Shown here: one piece after another, positions 17,610 through 25,740 of the stretch
How positions within the stretch are numbered: the first letter of the stretch is position 1
Layout of the letters: every line of letters starts with the position of its first letter
DNA from: ZC4RG19 sp036279475
GTDB lineage: Bacteria > Actinomycetota > Acidimicrobiia > Acidimicrobiales > VFJN01
Reading direction: 5' to 3'
DNA length: 39,796 nt
Assembly (NCBI GenBank): GCA_036279475.1
Contig: DASUJB010000106.1
Coordinates: 1 to 39,796, forward strand
Notes under the pieces: model-generated
What the model saw: only the letters and a program-made list of their open reading frames with translations
Told to the model about the DNA's origin: nothing
Database searches by the model: none
Position numbers and translations under genes: made by a program

Positions 17610-18722
17610 ATGGCCGAAGTCGAGATCGGGATCGGCAAGACGGCGCGGCGGGCCTACCGGCTCGACGACGTGGCCATCGTGCCCAACCGCCGCACCCGCG
17701 ACCCCGAGGACGTCGACGTCTCCTGCGAGATCGACGCCTACCGGTTCGAGGTGCCGGTGCTCGCCTCGCCCACCGACAGCGTCACGTCGCCGGCGACGGC
17801 CATCGAGCTGGGTCGCCTCGGTTCGGGCGGGGTGCTCCACCTGGAAGGGCTGTGGACGCGCTACGAGGACCCGGAGCCGCTGCTCGACGAGATCGCCGCC
17901 CTCCCCGAGGGCAAGGCGACCCCGCGCCTGCAGGAGATCTACGCCGAGCCGATCAAGCCCGAGCTCATCGGGCAGCGCATCGAGGAGGTCAAGGCGGCCG
18001 GGGTCACCTGCGCCGTGGCGGTCACGCCCCACCGGACGCTGGAGCTGGCCGACGCCGTCCTCAGGGCCGAGCCCGACCTCCTGGTCATCCAGGCCGCCAT
18101 CACGTCGGCGGAGCACGTGAGCCGTCGGGTCGAGCCGCTCAACCTCAAGGCGTTCATCCGCCACTTCGAGATCCCCGTCCTGGTGGGAGGGTGCACCTCG
18201 TACCCGGCCGCCCTCCACCTCATGCGCACGGGGGCGGCCGGCGTCCTCGTCGGTGCCGGCACGGGAGCCGCCGGTGTCACCCGGGAGGTGCTGGGCCTGG
18301 GCGTCCCCCTGGCCACGGCGCTGGCCGACGCCCGCTCGGCCCGCATGCGCCACCTCGACGAGACCGGCGTCTACTGCCACGTCATCGCCGACGGGGGGGT
18401 CACCACCGGCGGTGACATCGCCCGGGCGGTGGCCTGCGGAGCCGACGCCGTGATGACCGGCACCCCCTTCGCCTCGGCCACCGAAGCGCCCGGGCGGGGA
18501 TGGCACTGGAGCATGCCGGCCGTCCACGCCACCCTGCCCCGCGGCGAGAGGGTCCGGGTCGAGCGCCACGGGTCGCTCGAGCAGATCCTCCACGGGCCGG
18601 CCCACGACGCCTCCGGCTCGGTCAACCTCGTGGGCGCCCTCCGCCGGGCGATGGCCCTGTGCGGGTTCGAGAGCGTCAAGGACCTCCAGAAAGCCGAGCT
18701 CGTCGTGGGCGGTGCGCCGTGA
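17610..18722 (+). CDS. guaB3: GuaB3-family IMP dehydrogenase-related protein
   Basis: A 370-aa TIM-barrel protein lacking CBS domains, of the GuaB3 type found in actinobacteria and cyanobacteria. VEIGIGKTARRAYRLDDVAIVPNRRTRDPEDVD is the usual start. HVIADGGVTTGGDIARAVACGADAVMTGTPFASATEAPG is the phosphate-binding and flap part. At the loop where GuaB has SICTTR this protein reads GAAGVTR (around residues 219-225), so the catalytic Cys is replaced by Gly. A possible -10 (TAGACT) is at about 17557. guaA begins inside its stop codon (GTGA). Confidence 0.92.
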   Translation: MAEVEIGIGKTARRAYRLDDVAIVPNRRTRDPEDVDVSCEIDAYRFEVPVLASPTDSVTSPATAIELGRLGSGGVLHLEGLWTRYEDPEPLLDEIAALPEGKATPRLQEIYAEPIKPELIGQRIEEVKAAGVTCAVAVTPHRTLELADAVLRAEPDLLVIQAAITSAEHVSRRVEPLNLKAFIRHFEIPVLVGGCTSYPAALHLMRTGAAGVLVGAGTGAAGVTREVLGLGVPLATALADARSARMRHLDETGVYCHVIADGGVTTGGDIARAVACGADAVMTGTPFASATEAPGRGWHWSMPAVHATLPRGERVRVERHGSLEQILHGPAHDASGSVNLVGALRRAMALCGFESVKDLQKAELVVGGAP

Positions 18723-20335
18723 CGGGCGCACCGGTCGCCGGCCGCGCCGGCGAGGTGGCGGTGACGGGGAGCCACCGGGCGTTGTCCGACGAGCTCCCCA
18801 CCTGCCTGGTGGTCGACTTCGGTGCCCAGTACGCCCAGCTCATCGCCCGGCGCGTGCGGGAGGCCCACGTCTACTCGGAGATCGTGCCCTCCACCATCAC
18901 CGCCGCCGAGGTGCGGGAGCGGCGGCCGGCCGCCCTGATCCTCTCGGGCGGTCCCCGGTCGGTGCACGTCGACGACGCGCCCCTGCTCGACCCGGCGATC
19001 CTCGGCCTCGGCGTCCCCATCCTCGGCATCTGCTACGGCGCCCAGCTCATCGCCCAGCAGCTCGGCGGCGAGGTCGCCACCGGGGCCCAGGGCGAGTACG
19101 GGCGCACGCGGATGGCCGTGGTCGACGGCCGGTCCGGTGCCGCCGGCCTCTTCGAGGAGCAGCCCGTCGACCAGATGGTCTGGATGAGCCACTCGTGCGC
19201 CATCACCTCGGCGCCGCCGGGCTTCGCGGTCACGGCCGTCACCGCGGACGCCCCGGTGGCGGCCCTCGAGTGCCCGGAGCGGCGGATCTGGGGGGTCCAG
19301 TACCACCCCGAGGTCTCGCACACGCCCCACGGCCAGCAGGTCATCGCCCGGTTCCTCCACCACCTGGCCGGCATCCCGCCCACGTGGACGATGACCTCCA
19401 TCATCGAGCACCAGGTGGCCGCCATCCGGGCCCAGGTCGGGGGGGCCCGGGTCATCTGCGCCCTCTCGGGCGGGGTCGACTCCGCGGTGGCGGCCGCCCT
19501 GGTGCACAAGGCCGTCGGTCCCCAGCTCACCTGCGTGTTCGTCGACACCGGGCTGCTCCGCCAGGGCGAGGGCGACCAGGTGGTCGAGGCCTTCCGCCGG
19601 CACCAGCACATCGAGCTGGTCCACGTGCGGGCGGCCGATCGCTACTTCGAGCGCCTGGCCGGGATCACCGATCCCGAGGACAAGCGCAAGGTCGTCGGCG
19701 AGCTGTTCATCCGCATCTTCGAGGAGGCGGCCCGGGGCCTGGAGGACGCCCGCTACCTGGTCCAGGGAACCCTCTACCCCGACGTGATCGAGTCGGGCGG
19801 CGGCGACGGGGCCGCCACCATCAAGAGCCACCACAACGTGGGCGGCCTACCGGAGGACATGGCCTTCGAGCTGGTCGAGCCGCTGCGAGCCCTGTTCAAG
19901 GACGAGGTGCGCCGGGTGGGGGAGGAGCTGGGCCTCCCGGAGGAGATCGTGTGGCGCCAGCCGTTCCCCGGGCCCGGCTTGGCGGTCCGCATCATCGGCG
20001 AGGTCACGCCGGACAAGGTGGCGATGCTGCAGCACGCCGACGCCATCGTGCGCGACGAGCTGCGCCGGGCCGGCCTGGAGCGGGACATCTGGCAGTCGTT
20101 CGCCGTGCTCCCCGACATCCGCTCGGTGGGGGTCATGGGGGACGAGCGCACCTACGCCCACCCGGTCATCGTCCGGGCGGTGACGAGCGAGGACGCCATG
20201 ACCGCCGACTGGGCCCGCCTCCCGTACGAGGTCATGGAGGCCATGTCGAGTCGCATCATCAACGAGGTGGCAGGGGTCAACCGCGTGGCCTACGACATCA
20301 CCTCGAAGCCGCCCGGCACCATCGAGTGGGAGTGA
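18719..20335 (+). CDS. guaA: GMP synthase (glutamine-hydrolysing)
   Basis: A 538-aa enzyme aminating XMP to GMP. GTG 18719 overlaps the guaB3 stop by 4 bases; GTG 18761 is a possible shorter start, since the first ~20 residues are not conserved-looking. The class I amidotransferase domain has GICYGAQLIAQQLGG (nucleophile Cys) and VQYHPEVSHTPHG (His, Glu). The ATP-pyrophosphatase domain has CALSGGVDSAVAAALV, and the dimerisation domain ends KPPGTIEWE, as in nearly all GuaA proteins. guaB3 and guaA are clearly one operon. Confidence 0.97.
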   Translation: MTGAPVAGRAGEVAVTGSHRALSDELPTCLVVDFGAQYAQLIARRVREAHVYSEIVPSTITAAEVRERRPAALILSGGPRSVHVDDAPLLDPAILGLGVPILGICYGAQLIAQQLGGEVATGAQGEYGRTRMAVVDGRSGAAGLFEEQPVDQMVWMSHSCAITSAPPGFAVTAVTADAPVAALECPERRIWGVQYHPEVSHTPHGQQVIARFLHHLAGIPPTWTMTSIIEHQVAAIRAQVGGARVICALSGGVDSAVAAALVHKAVGPQLTCVFVDTGLLRQGEGDQVVEAFRRHQHIELVHVRAADRYFERLAGITDPEDKRKVVGELFIRIFEEAARGLEDARYLVQGTLYPDVIESGGGDGAATIKSHHNVGGLPEDMAFELVEPLRALFKDEVRRVGEELGLPEEIVWRQPFPGPGLAVRIIGEVTPDKVAMLQHADAIVRDELRRAGLERDIWQSFAVLPDIRSVGVMGDERTYAHPVIVRAVTSEDAMTADWARLPYEVMEAMSSRIINEVAGVNRVAYDITSKPPGTIEWE

Positions 20336-20346
20336 CGGCCTGACCT

Positions 20347-20392
20347 CGCACGGCACCTGTCCACGTCGTGGTGGCGTGCGAGGTGCCGTGCG
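20347..20392. terminator. Stem-loop between convergent guaA and the membrane SpeE-like gene
   Basis: CGCACGGCACCT (20347-20358) pairs perfectly with AGGTGCCGTGCG (20381-20392). The 22-base loop itself contains CCACG-T-CGTGG. It lies 11 bases after the guaA stop. A related GTGCGAGG block recurs just downstream. Confidence 0.55.
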
Positions 20393-20515
20393 GGTTCCGT
20401 CCGTGCGAGGCGTCGTGCCGCGGTGTGTCAGCCCGTGCCGATGGCGCCGCCTTGCCCTGGCGGCGGGGGTCGGTCGGGTCGGCGGACCGGGGTGGCCGGG
20501 GGCGACGACGCCGGG

Positions 20516-22672
20516 TCAGCGGGTCGGACCGCTGCCCGCACCTGCCGACGCCACGGCGGCGGAACCTCCCCGTGCCTCGCCGCCGGCCTCGGCCGCGGCT
20601 CCCCCGAGATGGCGACGGCCCGTGAGGAAGGCCACCGCGTAGAGGACCCCCACGAGCACGAGGAGGGCGCGGTAGCCGATGAGCAGCGACGAGTACTCGA
20701 GGAGGCCGCCGAACATGGACCCCAGCAGGTTGGCACCGAAGGCGATGGCCGACTCGCCGGTCGACTTGAACCTCTGGGCGAACACGAGGTTGGCCGTGAA
20801 GATGGGGAGGAAGGAGATGGTGACGGCGACGACGAAGCGGGGGACGGGGTCGAGGCCGAGCAGCGAGCTGGGCGGGACGAGGTAGGCCAGCACCAGGCCG
20901 GCCAGGAGCAGGGCGTACAGGCGGGTCGGATGCCTGAACGTGACCCGCTTCGACAGGAGCACCGCGCACAGCACGCTGAGCATGACGCCCAGGAACACGA
21001 GGGCGTTGACGAGCCACGTGGTGCCGAAGAGGAGGGCGAACTGCACGACGCTCTTCGTCTCGAGGAGCATGAAGGCGGCGCCCATGCAGAACAGGTCGAC
21101 GAAGCGGGCCATGGGCCGCACCGGGCCCCCGACCGAGCGGATGGCCACCAGCGACACGGCCAGGATGAGCCCGATCGTCACGACGTAGAAGCCTGGCATC
21201 GAGGCGGTGCGCAGGTAGGGGAACGGGTGGTCGTCGCTGGCGGGTGCGGGGGCGTCGGCGGGAGCGCTCCACAGGGCTTGCCGCTGGCCGTCGCAGGCCA
21301 CGGCGGCGGGGTCCTCGGACACGGTGAGCACGGCCAGGTGCGACGGGTCGTCCTCGTCGAAGGAGGACAGCGTCTCGATGCAGGGTGGCCGGCCGAAGAC
21401 CTGGTCGAGGGTGTTGGCGTACCGGTCGACCAGCCACGCCTCGCGGTAGTAGTTGTACATGGAGAACACGCCACCCTCGGCGAGGTGGTCGCGGGCCGAC
21501 TCGATGGCCTCGGTGGTGAACAGGTAGCTCTCGAGCCGGACCGAGGCCTGGCCGGTCACCAGGGTGAGCGAGTCGGGCAGGGCCAGCAGGATGCGGTCCC
21601 ACCTCTTGTCGGAGCGCTCGAGGAACGCCCGCCCGTCGTCGATGTGCACGTCGACCCGCTCGTCCTGGTACGGCCGGTCCGGGTGGCCCTCCTCGCCGAG
21701 CTCGTACAGCTTGCGGTCGATCTCCACCGCGTCGACGTGGGCGGCACCGTTCTGGAGGGCGGCGGCGACGTCGTTGCCGCCGCCGGCCCCGATGACGAGG
21801 ACGTCCTCACCCTCGGCGTCCTCGGCCTGCAGGTAGTTCGACCCGTAGAGCGGGTTGTCCACCACGGGGAGCGTGGCCTGGTGGGGCACCTCGTTGACCT
21901 TGACGCTGTACCCGCCGTTGAGCTCCGTGGCGGTGCGCTCGATCTTGTAGTAGGGCGACCACCAGGTGTCCTCGGCGCCCGACTCGATCCCCAGCATGAC
22001 CACCACGGCCGCCACGGCCAGGATGGTCACGAGGTGCACCCTGGGCAGCGAGACCAGGATCAGCACCGTGCCGGCGACCGCACCCCACGCCACGGGGGGC
22101 ATGCCGAGGAACGACAGCACCGCCACGCCCGTGATGCCGAGGGCGCTGCCGATGAGGTCGAACTTGTAGGCGTCGAGCGGCTCCAGCCTCTGGAAGGTCC
22201 GGGCCACGCCGTCGGTGATGAACATGAGCAGCACGGCGACGGTGACGAAGATGACGGGGAGGACGATCTCGCGGGGCGGCCCCGAGATGGTCGGCTCGTT
22301 GAAGAAGATGAGCTGGCCCCCGGCGACGTCGATGTCGATGGGAGCGAGCCGGATGAAGGCGACGAAGGCCGCCAGCACCACGGGGGCGTAGGGGAACAGG
22401 GTGCGGCCCCCGCGGCCTGCCCACAGGAAGCCGAGGCCGACGCCGAGGAAGCTGCCCAGCAGGACGAGGTTGGAGAAGTAGGCGAGGTAGACGACGTTGG
22501 CACCCGACCAGCGGATCACGGACAGCTCGACGAACAGCATGAGGAAGCTGAGCATCACCAGCCGGGGCTGGTCGCTGATGAGAAGGTGACCGTGGTCGGT
22601 CCGGCGCGTCGTTGCGGCGGTGGTGGTCTGGCTCAACATCCCCCCCGGCGGCCCGGGATCCCCATCGGACAT
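20516..22672 (-). CDS. Multi-pass membrane protein with internal spermidine-synthase-like domain
   Basis: About 718 aa from ATG 22672 (alternative ATG 22639, which has a G-run just before it). There are roughly seven hydrophobic segments at the N-terminus (about residues 30-270). A soluble Rossmann methyltransferase-like domain follows, with the nucleotide loop VLVIGAGGGNDVAAAL, acidic VDAVEIDRKLYELG, and DERVDVHIDDGRAFL. About seven further membrane spans then lead to a Gly/Ala-rich tail. This is the fused SpeE-like membrane architecture seen in several bacterial groups. The position where aminopropyltransferases have their catalytic D-x-x-D-P reads ALPDSLT, so polyamine synthesis is doubtful. 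Confidence 0.85.
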   Translation of the reverse strand: MSDGDPGPPGGMLSQTTTAATTRRTDHGHLLISDQPRLVMLSFLMLFVELSVIRWSGANVVYLAYFSNLVLLGSFLGVGLGFLWAGRGGRTLFPYAPVVLAAFVAFIRLAPIDIDVAGGQLIFFNEPTISGPPREIVLPVIFVTVAVLLMFITDGVARTFQRLEPLDAYKFDLIGSALGITGVAVLSFLGMPPVAWGAVAGTVLILVSLPRVHLVTILAVAAVVVMLGIESGAEDTWWSPYYKIERTATELNGGYSVKVNEVPHQATLPVVDNPLYGSNYLQAEDAEGEDVLVIGAGGGNDVAAALQNGAAHVDAVEIDRKLYELGEEGHPDRPYQDERVDVHIDDGRAFLERSDKRWDRILLALPDSLTLVTGQASVRLESYLFTTEAIESARDHLAEGGVFSMYNYYREAWLVDRYANTLDQVFGRPPCIETLSSFDEDDPSHLAVLTVSEDPAAVACDGQRQALWSAPADAPAPASDDHPFPYLRTASMPGFYVVTIGLILAVSLVAIRSVGGPVRPMARFVDLFCMGAAFMLLETKSVVQFALLFGTTWLVNALVFLGVMLSVLCAVLLSKRVTFRHPTRLYALLLAGLVLAYLVPPSSLLGLDPVPRFVVAVTISFLPIFTANLVFAQRFKSTGESAIAFGANLLGSMFGGLLEYSSLLIGYRALLVLVGVLYAVAFLTGRRHLGGAAAEAGGEARGGSAAVASAGAGSGPTR

Positions 22673-22803
22673 GTGCCGCGCCACGCTAGACCGTGCCGCC
22701 AGGCGACGGCGAAGGATCGGGCCGGTCCCGCCAACCACCCGGGGATGGACGGCGCGACCGGCGGGTACCATCGAACCGATCGCATCGCTCCAGGAGGTCG
22801 GCC

Positions 22804-23385
22804 ATGCCCCCCAGCGCTCCGTCCGGTCCTCCAGCCCAGCCACAGGGCGGCGGTGGCGACCTCGCCCCCCACGCCGGCGCACCCGACGCCCCCGACGGCG
22901 GGTCACGCGGCGACGAGCTGGCCGACGCCCTGCGCCAGGTGCGGACCAGGCCGGAGCGGGCCTTCAACCTCGGTGCCGCCCTCGCCCTGGCCTTGGCCGT
23001 GGCCAGCTTCGTCTTCCTGCTCCAGAACGACCGGCCCACCGAGTTCGAGTGGCTGTGGCTCGACTTCGAGCTGCCGCTGTGGACCGCCCTGCTCGGCGCC
23101 CTCGTGGTGGGGGCGGTGCTCGTCGTGGCCGCCCTCGCCGTCCACCGCCGTCGCCTCCGGCGCATCGGCCGCCGGGAGGCGGCGGCCGGTCGCCTGGAGC
23201 AGGCGCTGACCGGCGGCTCCACGGTCCCGGCCGGCTCGCCGGCGCCGGGGGCCCCTCCGGGCCCGGGCGGTGCTCCGGGCACGGGGGCTGCTCCACCGTC
23301 CGTCGGTCCCCCGCTCGTGCCGCCCACCGGCGGCGCGGTCCCGCCTGAGGGGCCACGGCAGGTCCGGGGTCCGATGCAGCCCTGA
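22804..23385 (+). CDS. LapA/DUF1049-like two-span membrane protein
   Basis: A 193-aa protein starting at ATG 22804 with GGAGG seven bases upstream. Residues ~57-77 and ~90-115 are membrane spans joined by the short LLQNDRPTEFEWLWLDFELPLW loop. That loop, the LQN motif and a following basic stretch (HRRRLRRIGRR) match the LapA/DUF1049 pattern. Proline/glycine-rich tails of about 50 residues flank the core on both sides. The exact role is unknown; it is divergently transcribed from the SpeE-like gene. Confidence 0.8.
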   Translation: MPPSAPSGPPAQPQGGGGDLAPHAGAPDAPDGGSRGDELADALRQVRTRPERAFNLGAALALALAVASFVFLLQNDRPTEFEWLWLDFELPLWTALLGALVVGAVLVVAALAVHRRRLRRIGRREAAAGRLEQALTGGSTVPAGSPAPGAPPGPGGAPGTGAAPPSVGPPLVPPTGGAVPPEGPRQVRGPMQP

Positions 23386-23398
23386 GCGGCGGTCCCGG

Positions 23399-24247
23399 TC
23401 AGGCGAGCGGTCGCCCGAAGGGCCGCTCGCCGGTCCACTCGGCCAGGCGGGCCTCGGCGGCGATGGCGGCCGCGAGCCACAGGCCGGTGCCGTGGTCGGC
23501 GAGGTCGGTGACCGCGGCGTGGATCCGCCGGAGCGGATCGTCGCCGGCCGGGTCGAAGCGGGCGAGGAGCGGTGCCGCGGTGGAGAGGAAGTCGGGGATC
23601 ACCACCCGGTCGTCCCGCCCCAGGACGGCCAGCGCCCGGGCCGTGACGGGCACCGGGGTGAGGGGCACGACGGTGCGGGCCCTGACGGCCGCGGCTGCGG
23701 AGTGGTCGACCACGCCGACCTTGCCGGCGACGAACAGCACGTCACAGGGGGCGTCGAGGCGGGCGTCGGTCAGCGTGGCTCCCGCCTCGGCCAGCTGCTC
23801 GGCGGCCGCCGCGGCCACCGGGCCGGAGCCGACGACCGCCGCGCTGCGCCAGTCGTGCGGTCCGGCCACGCGCCCGGCGGCGAGGGCCCCGGCGGCCACC
23901 AGCCGGGCGTCCGGCTCCTCCCACCCCAGCGGCGCGAGGTCGGGGCCGGTCATCCCGCTCCCGGGGCCGAGCACCAGGGCACCGCTCTCGGCCCGGGGCC
24001 GGAGCTCCTCGACGAAGGCGCTGACGGCGGCGTCCCGCCCGTCGGGCCGGGCGTTGATGGCGGCGGAGGCGCCGCCGTGGCCGGTGATGCCGAACGCCGC
24101 GAACGAGTACGTCACCGAGCGGGCCAGCAGCACGGCCCCGTCGCGCAGCACCTTGGGAGCGAGGCGCACCACCCCGACCGACGTTGTGGCCTCGTCGAGG
24201 TCGATGACGACGAAGCCATCGGTGCCGGTCAGGTGGTCCACCTTCAC
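23399..24247 (-). CDS. Glu/Leu/Phe/Val dehydrogenase-like protein, catalytic lysines absent
   Basis: A 282-aa protein starting at GTG 24247, with AAGGATC about 9 bases upstream. The longer upstream frame is Arg/Pro-rich and looks non-coding. The N-terminal part follows the amino-acid dehydrogenase dimerisation domain (GFVVIDLDEATTSVGVVRLAPKV...VTYSFAAFGITGHGGASAAI). The NAD-binding part has AAVVGSGPVAAAAAEQLAEAG. Leucine-dehydrogenase-type enzymes have MTYKNA and GGGK here; this protein has VTYSFA and GHGGAS, so both lysines needed for binding and catalysis are missing. It may be a non-catalytic relative. The family call is by motif order and is moderately secure. Confidence 0.7.
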   Translation of the reverse strand: MKVDHLTGTDGFVVIDLDEATTSVGVVRLAPKVLRDGAVLLARSVTYSFAAFGITGHGGASAAINARPDGRDAAVSAFVEELRPRAESGALVLGPGSGMTGPDLAPLGWEEPDARLVAAGALAAGRVAGPHDWRSAAVVGSGPVAAAAAEQLAEAGATLTDARLDAPCDVLFVAGKVGVVDHSAAAAVRARTVVPLTPVPVTARALAVLGRDDRVVIPDFLSTAAPLLARFDPAGDDPLRRIHAAVTDLADHGTGLWLAAAIAAEARLAEWTGERPFGRPLA

Positions 24248-24447
24248 GGGCGCCGATCCTTGCAACCACCGGGGGGGCGCCGCCACCCGACGGATCGTGC
24301 CCTCCCGGGTCCGGGGCTGGGACGTCCCTGAGATCCGATGTCCGGCCTCGACGCCGGGGGCTCCTCGGCCCGGGCCGTCGCCGTCCGCACCCGGGTCGGC
24401 GCCGACCGTTGGCCGTCCCCGTCGCCGCCGGGTGCCAGGCTTCTGGC

Positions 24448-25596
24448 ATGGCACCTGACGACGCCGGCCCGCAGCCGTCCGCCTCTGCTCCGGCCGAGGG
24501 TGGTGCTGACGACGCCGTCGGGCAGCCGTCCGGCTCTACTCCGGCCGAGGGTGGGCCCGACGACGACCGGTCGGCTGCGTCGGGCGGGGCGCCGGAGGGA
24601 GAGGACCGGCCGCGGGGCACAGAGCCCGTGCCCGGAGGCCCGGCTGTCGATCCGCACGCCGATCCCGCAGCCACCGGCGACGGCGAGGCGGGTTCGCTCC
24701 CCACGTTGCCGGGGGTCGAGGGCGTCGCCGGGGGGCCGGCGCTCGACGCCGGCATGGTGGATCCCGACGGTGCGCCGCCGGTGCCGCCGTCCACGGAGGT
24801 CGACTCCGAGGGAGGGGCATTCGGCGCCGCTGCCCCTGCGACGGTCGCGCCCACCGAGCCCACCGAGCCCACCGAGCCCACGGAGCCCACCGAGCCCGTC
24901 CGGGTCGACGACGTCGACCCCACCGCGGTCGAGCGGACGAGGGTGTTCGAGGGCTCGGAGACCGCCGGGGTCACGTCGCCGGCGGGGGCACAGCCCGAGG
25001 GGCCGCCGGCAGGATCGCCGGCGACCGGATCGCCTGCGGAGCCGACGGTGGCCGGTCCCCCGGTGCCGGTCGGATCGCCTGCCGGGCCGACGGTGGCCGG
25101 TCGCCCGGCGCCGGGACCTGCCCACCCGGTCGCGGGTGCTGCCGCCCGGCCGCCCGGCCGTGGGCACCGCCTCCGCCGACGGCTCCTCATCGCCGTCCTG
25201 GTGGCAGCCATCCTGGTCCTGGTCGCCTTCGGCATCGCCCTGATCGTCGCCGGCGAGGACGGGGGGGCGGACAGGCCGGAGGGCACCACGACGAGCACCA
25301 CCGCCACGTCGACGACCAGGCCGCGGGCGACCTCGTCCACCAGCGCCGCCGTGGTGCCGCCTCCATCCACGGGTGCGGGCAGGCCGACCACCAGCGCGCC
25401 GGCCACCACCCGGGAGCCGCCGACCGACCGGGACCCGACGACCACGCCGCCCACCTCCCGCCCGGCGAGGACCACCACCACGACGAGGCCTACCGCGACC
25501 TCGGCCACCACTCAGCCCCCGCCGACGACGACTGCCCCCCCGTCCACGGAGGCCGACGGTGACCTCTCCGACCCCTCCTCGCCGACGGGGCGGTGA
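24448..25596 (+). CDS. Pro/Thr-rich single-pass membrane protein of unknown function
   Basis: A 382-aa protein. The first ~235 residues are acidic, low-complexity and cytoplasmic by the positive-inside rule. They include duplicated segments (PSASAPAEGGADD, PSGSTPAEGGPDD) and five TEP repeats. One membrane span (LLIAVLVAAILVLVAFGIALIVA) follows the basic GRGHRLRRR. The ~110 residues outside are Thr/Pro/Ser-rich and resemble a wall-spanning or glycosylated stalk. ATG 24448 is the first convincing start. The opposite strand is also open here but lacks such topology. No enzymatic domain is seen. Confidence 0.72.
   Translation: MAPDDAGPQPSASAPAEGGADDAVGQPSGSTPAEGGPDDDRSAASGGAPEGEDRPRGTEPVPGGPAVDPHADPAATGDGEAGSLPTLPGVEGVAGGPALDAGMVDPDGAPPVPPSTEVDSEGGAFGAAAPATVAPTEPTEPTEPTEPTEPVRVDDVDPTAVERTRVFEGSETAGVTSPAGAQPEGPPAGSPATGSPAEPTVAGPPVPVGSPAGPTVAGRPAPGPAHPVAGAAARPPGRGHRLRRRLLIAVLVAAILVLVAFGIALIVAGEDGGADRPEGTTTSTTATSTTRPRATSSTSAAVVPPPSTGAGRPTTSAPATTREPPTDRDPTTTPPTSRPARTTTTTRPTATSATTQPPPTTTAPPSTEADGDLSDPSSPTGR
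24850..24894 (+). repeat. Five tandem 9-bp units encoding PTE
   Basis: CCC-ACC-GAG is repeated five times in frame; the fourth unit has a synonymous ACG. It encodes PTEPTEPTEPTEPTE in the Pro-rich cytoplasmic part of the membrane protein. Confidence 0.9.
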
Positions 25597-25740
25597 CCGC
25601 ACGGCGCCACCGTTCCGGTCACGGTGCCGCCGCTCCCCGGTCGCGGCGAGGGCGGCGCCGTCCCGCGTGCAACGTCGTCCCGTCGCCGCCCTCCCTCGAC
25701 CTGGTCGCCGCCGGCGGTCCCCGGCGTCGAGGGCGCTGCC

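Noticed and set aside
20423..23209. A plus-strand frame of over 900 codons opposite the SpeE-like membrane gene
   Set aside because: The translation is a His/Glu/Gly/Val mixture without domains or membrane logic, while the minus strand gives clear spans and a Rossmann domain.
24850..24894. CRISPR or regulatory repeat array
   Set aside because: The units are 9 bases, contiguous and in frame, so they are a protein repeat. No spaced direct repeats suitable for CRISPR were seen anywhere in the window.
23742..25511. Minus-strand frame through the Pro/Thr-rich membrane protein gene
   Set aside because: Its Val/Gly runs and SVGSVG repeats are the reverse reading of the PTE repeat. The plus strand has a proper basic-flanked membrane span.
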